DNA of 8,107 nucleotides from an uncultured Oscillospiraceae bacterium. GTDB lineage: Bacteria > Bacillota > Clostridia > Oscillospirales > Oscillospiraceae. This document shows positions 4,196 through 8,107 of this stretch, one piece after another. The DNA lies in assembly GCA_900758315.1 (NCBI GenBank), contig CAAERF010000276.1, positions 1-8,107 on the forward strand, read 5' to 3'. The position numbers and the translations under genes were made by a program. The notes under the pieces were generated by a model that did not search any database, had not been told where the DNA came from, and worked only from the letters and a program-made list of their open reading frames with translations. Position 1 is the stretch's first letter, and the number at the start of each line of letters is the position of its first letter.

Positions 4196-5461
4196 TTACT
4201 CGGATTCCTCCGGCTCGGGCAGCAGGTCCACACGAATCTGCATCACCCGCATCCGGTGAATTTCAGTGACAGTGATCTGAAGATTTTCACAGGTAAACTG
4301 ATCGCCCACCCGGGGAATGTGGCCCAGGGACTCCATAACCCAGGAGGAGATGGAAGAAAAGTCCTCCTTGGGACGCAGGTCGAAGAGCTGAAATACATCG
4401 TCCACGCTGGCGCTGCAGGAGATCAGATAAGAGCCATCCTCCTGCTTCTGGATCATCTCCACTACCTCGTCGTGTTCGTCCCAGATTTCGCCCACCAGCT
4501 CCTCCAGAATGTCCTCCAGCGTGACCAGACCTTCCGTGCCGCCGAACTCGTCCACCACGATGGCCATGTGCATCTTCCGGCGCTGCATGTCGTGGAGCAG
4601 GTCGGCGATCCGGGCAGAAGCGGCTACGTAGATCACCGGCGTGATCAGATGCAGCCAGGGCTCGTCGTCCTCCAGCTCGGCCTCGTGGAAGTCCAGCTCG
4701 TGAATGATGCCGATGACGGTGTCGATGCTCTCATGCCACACCGGGATCCGGGAGAAGTGATTGGCGGCGATCAGGTCGTTCAGCTCGCCGGCAGTGGCCT
4801 GATCCGAGATGGACACCATGTCCACCCGGGGCGTCAGGATTTCATCCACCTGCATGTCGCCGAACTCGATGGCGGAACGGATCAGCCGGCTCTCATTCCG
4901 GTCCAGACCGCCCTCATCCTCGGCGGTAGAGACCATGGTGATCAGCTCATCCTCGGTGATACCGGTCTCCTCACCGCTGTGGAACAGCTTCCCGATGGCA
5001 CGCTGAAGCTGGCTGAACAGAGCGGTCAGAGGACGCAGGATCACGATAATGCCCTTTAAGACGGGGGTGACCCACATGGCCACCGATTCCGCGTGGCTTT
5101 TGGCGAAGGTTTTCGGGCTGATCTCGCCGAAGGTGAGCACGGCTATGGTCAGTACCACGGTGGAAATAGTGGGGCCGTACTCCGGGTAAAAGCGGGTGAA
5201 GAGCAACGTGCCCAGAGTGGCCGCCGTGATGTTCACGATGTTGTTGCCCACCAGTATGGTGGACAGCAGGCGGTCAAAGTCCTCTGCCAGCGCCAGAGTG
5301 GCCTCTGCACGCCGGTTACCGTCCTCCGCCTTGTTCCGCAGGCGGATCTTGTTCAGAGAGGAAAAAGCGGTCTCTGTGGCGGAAAAGTAGGCCGAGGCGA
5401 AGAGCAGCAAAACCAACGCAACGATCATGCCTATTGAGCTACTGTCCATGGGAAAATCCAT
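4196..5461 (-). CDS. CNNM/CorC-family membrane protein (hemolysin C-like divalent-cation transporter)
   Basis: 421 residues from the ATG at 5461. An in-frame GTG at 5464 is possible, but AGGAG would then lie 1 nt away, against 4 nt for the ATG. Layout: CNNM (DUF21) membrane domain at about 10-150, with SATETAF (27-33), NNIVN (73-77) and the signature FGEISPKT (111-118); a CBS pair at about 205-325, with LTPRVDM (209-215) and VVDEFGGTEGLVTLEDILEELVGEI (302-326); and a CorC/HlyC C-terminal domain at about 340-415. Length and order are standard. Relatives such as MpfA/YhdP export or regulate Mg2+ (or Co2+), with CBS domains sensing Mg-ATP; the exact ion here is inference. It probably shares a transcript with the 99-residue gene 76 nt upstream. 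The 3' end runs into repeat R3. Confidence 0.95.
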   Translation of the reverse strand: MDFPMDSSSIGMIVALVLLLFASAYFSATETAFSSLNKIRLRNKAEDGNRRAEATLALAEDFDRLLSTILVGNNIVNITAATLGTLLFTRFYPEYGPTISTVVLTIAVLTFGEISPKTFAKSHAESVAMWVTPVLKGIIVILRPLTALFSQLQRAIGKLFHSGEETGITEDELITMVSTAEDEGGLDRNESRLIRSAIEFGDMQVDEILTPRVDMVSISDQATAGELNDLIAANHFSRIPVWHESIDTVIGIIHELDFHEAELEDDEPWLHLITPVIYVAASARIADLLHDMQRRKMHMAIVVDEFGGTEGLVTLEDILEELVGEIWDEHDEVVEMIQKQEDGSYLISCSASVDDVFQLFDLRPKEDFSSISSWVMESLGHIPRVGDQFTCENLQITVTEIHRMRVMQIRVDLLPEPEESE

Positions 5462-5481
5462 CACACTCCTGTTACATTACG

Positions 5482-5499
5482 CCGCGCACCATTGCGCGG
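5482..5499 (-). other. Leader hairpin ahead of the CNNM gene
   Basis: CCGCGC / GCGCGG with a 6-nt loop, about 20 nt upstream of the CNNM start in the 76-nt gap after the small gene. It is a weak 6-bp stem. It has no T-run, so it is not a terminator, and it is too small for an M-box Mg2+ riboswitch. It may mildly affect expression of the distal gene. Confidence 0.3.
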
Positions 5500-5537
5500 G
5501 TCCCATTTTAATTCTCTGTGGAACCGTGGTTCTCTGT

Positions 5538-5837
5538 TTAAGTATCCTCCGCCGGAGACTGGGCCCGATGTACCTGATGGTAAGCATGCTCCAGCCAATC
5601 CAGCAGCTGATGGTAGCCGTCCTCGTCCAGTGGAAAGGACGCCTCGTCCAGAATCTCGCTCTCCGCCAGACAGTACTCGCCCGTCCAGGTGCAGACCATG
5701 AGGGCGTCCTCCTGATCCTCCTCGCCTACCCGGGGCTGTACCCGGAAGCGGAGCTCATCCAGACTGCCGTAAAAGGTGTTTTTATTCTGGAAGGTGTACA
5801 GGTTGGGCAGGTAAAACTGGTCCAGATCGGTGAGCAT
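5538..5837 (-). CDS. Small acidic protein of unknown function (99 aa)
   Basis: I do not recognise the family. The gene is real: AGGAGG (5850-5845) lies 7 nt upstream of the ATG, and a promoter precedes it. The protein is acidic, with an aromatic N-terminus (FYLPNLYTFQNKNTFYG, 8-24), then LDELRFRVQP (27-36), a central LMVCTWTGEYCL (46-57) with two Cys seven residues apart, and a predicted helix LLDWLEHAYHQVH (78-90). It has no signal peptide, membrane segment or zinc pair, so it is likely a soluble cytoplasmic protein of alternating strands and one C-terminal helix. It lies 76 nt upstream of the CNNM transporter gene on the same strand without a terminator between, so they are probably cotranscribed. 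A regulatory or accessory role for the transporter is possible but unsupported. Confidence 0.85.
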   Translation of the reverse strand: MLTDLDQFYLPNLYTFQNKNTFYGSLDELRFRVQPRVGEEDQEDALMVCTWTGEYCLAESEILDEASFPLDEDGYHQLLDWLEHAYHQVHRAQSPAEDT

Positions 5838-5862
5838 AACGGTTCCTCCTATCTAGTGATAC

Positions 5863-5891
5863 AGAATACCATTGTTTTGGGAAAATAGCAA
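5863..5891 (-). promoter_or_regulatory. Promoter of the 99-aa gene / CNNM operon
   Basis: On the minus strand TTGCTA (5891-5886), a 17-nt spacer, then TATTCT (5868-5863) preceded by TGG, an extended -10. The predicted start near 5856 gives a very short leader holding AGGAGG. It begins only a few bases after the T-run of the transketolase terminator. Confidence 0.6.
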
Positions 5892-5895
5892 CAGG

Positions 5896-5930
5896 AAAAA
5901 AGTTTTCGCGGAAGGCAAGCCTCCCGCGAA
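5896..5930 (-). terminator. Terminator of the transketolase operon
   Basis: On the minus strand TTCGCGG...CCGCGAA (7 bp) encloses AGGC-TT-GCCT with a single mismatch between the two stem segments. After AAC come six T (5901-5896). It lies about 140 bp past the transketolase stop and directly before the next promoter. Confidence 0.75.
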
Positions 5931-5934
5931 TGGG

Positions 5935-6015
5935 CAGCCTGACTGCGCGCCTTCCCTGTGGGAATGCACTTGCAGGCTGAGAAGAATTTTCCCGACGTGC
6001 ATGTCGTCGGGAAAA
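5935..6015. other. Structured 3' region of the transketolase transcript
   Basis: CAGCCTG (5935-5941) pairs with CAGGCTG (5973-5979) around an inner TTCCC-TGT-GGGAA (5952-5964). Next to it TTTTCCCGACG (5987-5997) pairs perfectly with CGTCGGGAAAA (6005-6015). With the terminator this makes about 110 bp of near-continuous hairpins. The last palindrome has its T-run before and A-run after the stem, so it is not itself a classical terminator; it may protect the mRNA end. Confidence 0.55.
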
Positions 6016-6066
6016 ATAAATCACACTGTTTTCCGCCACCCGGGGATGGCAGAACTCTGCGAGGTG

Positions 6067-7011
6067 TTACTTATTCAGGAAGGTTTTCGTAACCGCGGCG
6101 ATGTTGTCCGCGCACAGTCCGAACTGGCGCAGCAGGTCCGCCGCAGGGCCGGAGTGACCGAAGGCATCGTTGACACCGATCCGCTTGACGGGTACCGGGC
6201 AGTGTTCGGCTACGCAGGCGCAGACGGCCTCACCCAGACCGCCGATGATGTTGTGTTCTTCGATGGTGACGATTTTGCCGCACTCCCGGGCGGCCTGGAG
6301 CACGATCTCCTCATCCAGAGGCTTGATGGTGGCCAGGTTGATGACCCGGGCGGAGATGCCGGACTGGGCCAGCGCCTCAGCTGCGTCCAGAGCCTCGTGG
6401 ACCATCAGACCGTTGGCCAGAATCGCCACATCAGTGCCCTCCCGGAGCAGCTCGCCCTTGCCGATCTGGAAGGTGTAGTGGTCCGGATCGTGGAACACCG
6501 GAGCTGCCAGCCGGCCGAAACGCATGTAGACCGGACCCTCATGCTCGTAGGCAGCCCTGACCATGGCGGCGGTCTCCACATCATCTGCCGGGCACATGAC
6601 CACCATGCCGGGGATGGTGCGCATCAGGCCAAAGTCCTCACAGCACTGGTGGGAGGCGCCGTCCTCACCGACGGAGATGCCGCCATGGGTGGCGCCGATC
6701 TTCACGTTCAGGTGGGGATAGCCGATGGTGTTGCGGATCTGCTCAAAGGCACGGCCCGCGGCGAACATGGCGAAGGTGGAGGCAAAGGGCACCAGTCCCA
6801 TGGTGGACAGGCCCGCAGCCACGCCCATCATATTGGCCTCGGCGATGCCGCAGTCAAAGAACCGGTCCGGATACGCTCTCTGGAAGGTGCCGGTTTTGGT
6901 GGCGCCGGCCAGGTCCGCGTCCAGGACCACCAGATCGCTTACTTCCGCGCCCAGAGCCTTCAGCGCGTTGCCGTAGCTCTCACGGGTCGCAATTTTTTTC
7001 ACTTCTGCCAT
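6067..7011 (-). CDS. tkt: Transketolase, C-terminal (pyrimidine-binding and C-terminal domain) subunit
   Basis: Together with its partner gene this subunit makes a thiamine-diphosphate enzyme that moves two-carbon units between ketose and aldose phosphates in the non-oxidative pentose phosphate pathway (cytosol). I place the start at 7011 (MAEVKKIATRESYG, 314 residues), 1 nt after the partner's TGA, with GGAGG 8 nt upstream inside the partner's last codons. The frame is open further upstream but that overlaps the partner. Motifs: FFDCGIAEANMMGVAAGLS (51-69) with the catalytic cofactor-activating Glu58, FASTFAMFAAGRAFEQIRN (76-94), THGGISVGEDGASHQ (108-122), and a C-terminal domain from about 190 (VAILANGLMV, EEHNIIGGLGEAV). 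Length is normal for split forms. A DXP synthase is excluded by the split layout and motif pattern. A paralogue acting on another sugar cannot be ruled out. Confidence 0.96.
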   Translation of the reverse strand: MAEVKKIATRESYGNALKALGAEVSDLVVLDADLAGATKTGTFQRAYPDRFFDCGIAEANMMGVAAGLSTMGLVPFASTFAMFAAGRAFEQIRNTIGYPHLNVKIGATHGGISVGEDGASHQCCEDFGLMRTIPGMVVMCPADDVETAAMVRAAYEHEGPVYMRFGRLAAPVFHDPDHYTFQIGKGELLREGTDVAILANGLMVHEALDAAEALAQSGISARVINLATIKPLDEEIVLQAARECGKIVTIEEHNIIGGLGEAVCACVAEHCPVPVKRIGVNDAFGHSGPAADLLRQFGLCADNIAAVTKTFLNK

Positions 7012-7012
7012 C

Positions 7013-7867
7013 TCAGTTCGCCTCCAGTTCTGCCCGCAGGGCGTCCAGTTCCCGCATGCCCTGAGCGTATTCCTCATCGTTGGGGGCCTTGCCGTGCCAG
7101 CCCGCCTGATTCTCCATATAGCTGACGCCCTTGCCCTTGACGGTGCACATCAGAATCACCGTGGGCTTGCCGGAGCCGGCGTTGGTGTGGAAGTGGGCGA
7201 AGGCGTCGGCAATCTGATCGAAGTCGTGGCCGTCGATGGAGACCACGTCAAAGCCGAAGGCGGCAAACTTCTCATCCACCGGATCGGTGCTCATAACCTC
7301 CTCAGTGGGGCCGTCGATCTGGAGTCCGTTCAGGTCCACGATGGCGCACAGGTTGTCCAGCTTGTAGTGGTGGGCGAAGAGACAGGCCTCCCAGACCTGG
7401 CCCTCGACGATCTCGCCGTCGCCCAGCAGACAGTAGACGTTGACGTCCTTGCCCAGATGCTTGGCACCCTTGGCCATGCCCACGGCGGTGGAGATGCCCT
7501 GGCCCAGAGAGCCGGTGGACATGTCGATGCCCGGGACCGTGTTCATGTTGGGGTGGCCCTGGAGATAGCTGTCAATGTGGCGCAGAGTGGTCAGATCCTC
7601 CACCGGGAAGAATCCACGCAGTGCCAGCGCCGCATAGAGACCCGGAGCGGTGTGGCCCTTGGACAGGACGAAGCGGTCCCGATCCTCCCACTTGGGATTG
7701 GCCGGGTCAATCCGCAGCTCATGGAAATAGAGGTAGGTGAACAGGTCGGCCGCAGAGAGACTGCCACCGGGATGGCCGGATTTGGCGCTGTGGGTGGCGG
7801 TCAGAATGGACTTGCGCACGTCGCAGGCGGTCAGCTGCAACTGCCGCTTTTCTTGGTTGGTTATCAT
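7013..7867 (-). CDS. tkt: Transketolase, N-terminal (thiamine diphosphate-binding) subunit
   Basis: First gene of the operon, 284 residues. The ATG at 7867 has AGAGGAA 7 nt upstream. Motifs: SGHPGGSLSAAD (30-41, His32), SKGHTAPGLYAAL (69-81, His72), the sugar-site segment HPNMNTVPGIDMSTGSLGQG (105-124), and the thiamine diphosphate/Mg motif GDGEIVEGQVWEA (149-161) ending with Asn180 in IVDLNGLQIDG. A C-terminal WHGKAPNDEEY (257-267) is typical of the split bacterial and archaeal form, in which N and C halves of the ~620-residue enzyme are separate genes and the active site forms at their interface. The one-nucleotide gap to the next gene implies coupled, equimolar synthesis. The intact motifs predict an active enzyme. 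Confidence 0.97.
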   Translation of the reverse strand: MITNQEKRQLQLTACDVRKSILTATHSAKSGHPGGSLSAADLFTYLYFHELRIDPANPKWEDRDRFVLSKGHTAPGLYAALALRGFFPVEDLTTLRHIDSYLQGHPNMNTVPGIDMSTGSLGQGISTAVGMAKGAKHLGKDVNVYCLLGDGEIVEGQVWEACLFAHHYKLDNLCAIVDLNGLQIDGPTEEVMSTDPVDEKFAAFGFDVVSIDGHDFDQIADAFAHFHTNAGSGKPTVILMCTVKGKGVSYMENQAGWHGKAPNDEEYAQGMRELDALRAELEAN

Positions 7868-7922
7868 ATTCTCATTCCTCTTCTCAAATCTGTGGTAGTC
7901 AAGAAGTACCGTTCATTTTCTC

Positions 7923-7949
7923 ATTGTAGCACACAAAACTGGTCAGCAA
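7923..7949 (-). promoter_or_regulatory. Transketolase operon promoter
   Basis: Extended -10 on the minus strand, TGC then TACAAT (7928-7923), with TTGCTG (7949-7944) 15 nt upstream. The spacer is short, so the TGn extension probably carries the activity. Predicted start is near 7916, giving a ~48-nt leader. Confidence 0.55.
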
Positions 7950-7965
7950 AAGGGGAGGGAGACAG

Positions 7966-8017
7966 AAAAATTTCCCGTTCTGCCGGTTTTGGAGGGATTT
8001 TCCGGCGTAACGGGAAA
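7966..8017 (-). terminator. Two-tier palindrome with minus-strand T-run
   Basis: TTTCCCGTT (7971-7979) pairs with AACGGGAAA (8009-8017), and GCCGG (7982-7986) pairs with CCGGC (8002-8006) inside it, separated by a 2x2 internal loop. On the minus strand TTTTT (7970-7966) follows at once, so it can end a transcript coming from a gene right of the window. It also sits just upstream of the transketolase promoter, where a cruciform operator is a less likely alternative. Confidence 0.6.
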
Positions 8018-8021
8018 ACTG

Positions 8022-8030
8022 TGATATAAT
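8022..8030 (+). promoter_or_regulatory. Weak candidate promoter reading into repeat R4
   Basis: TGA then a perfect TATAAT (8025-8030) makes an extended -10, but no -35 is visible at 16-19 nt. A transcript would begin near 8037 with a GCGCT / AGCGC hairpin (8033-8050) and run straight into R4. Confidence 0.3.
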
Positions 8031-8056
8031 AAGCGCTGGATAGAGAGCGCAGAAGA

Positions 8057-8107
8057 AAGTTTTCGGTCAAGCCTTTTACAAAAGGCTTGCGGGGTCCAGG
8101 GGCGGAG
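8057..8107 (+). repeat. Two-hairpin repeat module, copy R4 (cut by window edge)
   Basis: AAGTTTTCGGTC, then CAAGCCTTTT-AC-AAAAGGCTTG (8068-8089, 10 perfect bp), linker CGGGGTC, then CCAGGGGC and loop GGA with the right arm starting at the last base. Hairpin centres are 26.5 bp apart. By analogy with R3, a minus-strand gene should end just right of the window. Confidence 0.8.

Noticed and set aside
3786..4259. 157-codon plus-strand frame across the inverted repeat
   Set aside because: It has no ribosome site, crosses two terminators and several hairpins, and reads repeat sequence as protein.
5987..6015. Classical intrinsic terminator
   Set aside because: The stem is perfect, but the T-run precedes and the A-run follows it on both strands, so the U-run is on the wrong side.
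7012..7077. Upstream start of the transketolase C-terminal gene
   Set aside because: It would overlap the partner gene by about 65 nt; the ATG at 7011 has GGAGG at good distance and matches the family N-terminus.
5872..7125. 417-codon open plus-strand frame opposite the transketolase C-terminal gene
   Set aside because: The antisense frame is open because of GC-rich third positions; it has no family motifs, while the opposite strand encodes a full transketolase subunit.

Overview
The window looks like a chromosomal segment of a GC-rich gut Firmicute, most likely Oscillospirales (Flavonifractor/Lawsonibacter/Oscillibacter-like). This is an inference from the split transketolase, the archaeal/Thermotoga-type S-adenosylhomocysteine hydrolase, strong AGGAGG-type ribosome binding sites, TTGnnn/TATAAT promoters and high GC with GC-rich third positions. 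I found no phage, integrase, transposase, tRNA, rRNA or CRISPR.

Seven protein genes are supported. From left to right: a PHP-domain phosphoesterase (minus, 3' end cut by the window edge); ahcY (minus, 2 nt upstream of the PHP gene); a catalytically degenerate rhomboid-fold membrane protein with a Cys/His-rich tail (plus); a CNNM/CorC-type membrane transporter (minus); a small unrecognised 99-residue protein upstream of it (minus, probably same transcript); and the C- and N-terminal halves of a split transketolase (minus, one operon). The genes are ordinary housekeeping: methyl-cycle salvage (ahcY), pentose phosphate chemistry (transketolase), divalent-cation transport (CNNM).

The unusual part is the non-coding DNA, about 1.8 kb of the 8.1 kb, which is packed with perfect hairpins. 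A recurrent two-hairpin module (an AAGCC/GGCTT-type hairpin, then a GGGGTCC linker, then a 6-9 bp stem with a 3-nt AGA/AAA loop) occurs four times: 2065-2120, 3384-3436 (inverted), 4089-4191 and 8057-8107. In three copies the hairpin centres are exactly 26.5 bp apart, and the stems differ by paired, compensatory changes. In one copy the second hairpin is repeated three times at an exact 24-bp pitch. In the ahcY/rhomboid gap the module opens a ~280-bp run of about nine different hairpins, bounded by a 10-bp direct repeat.

The 812-bp gap between the convergent rhomboid and CNNM genes is a large imperfect inverted repeat. Its ~250-bp core carries two back-to-back promoters, each followed within about 60-100 nt by hairpins and a T-tract. 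This reads as a pair of divergent small RNAs whose 3' ends share the same ~17-nt sequence. I do not recognise either RNA or the repeat family; this locus is the best candidate in the window for something undescribed.
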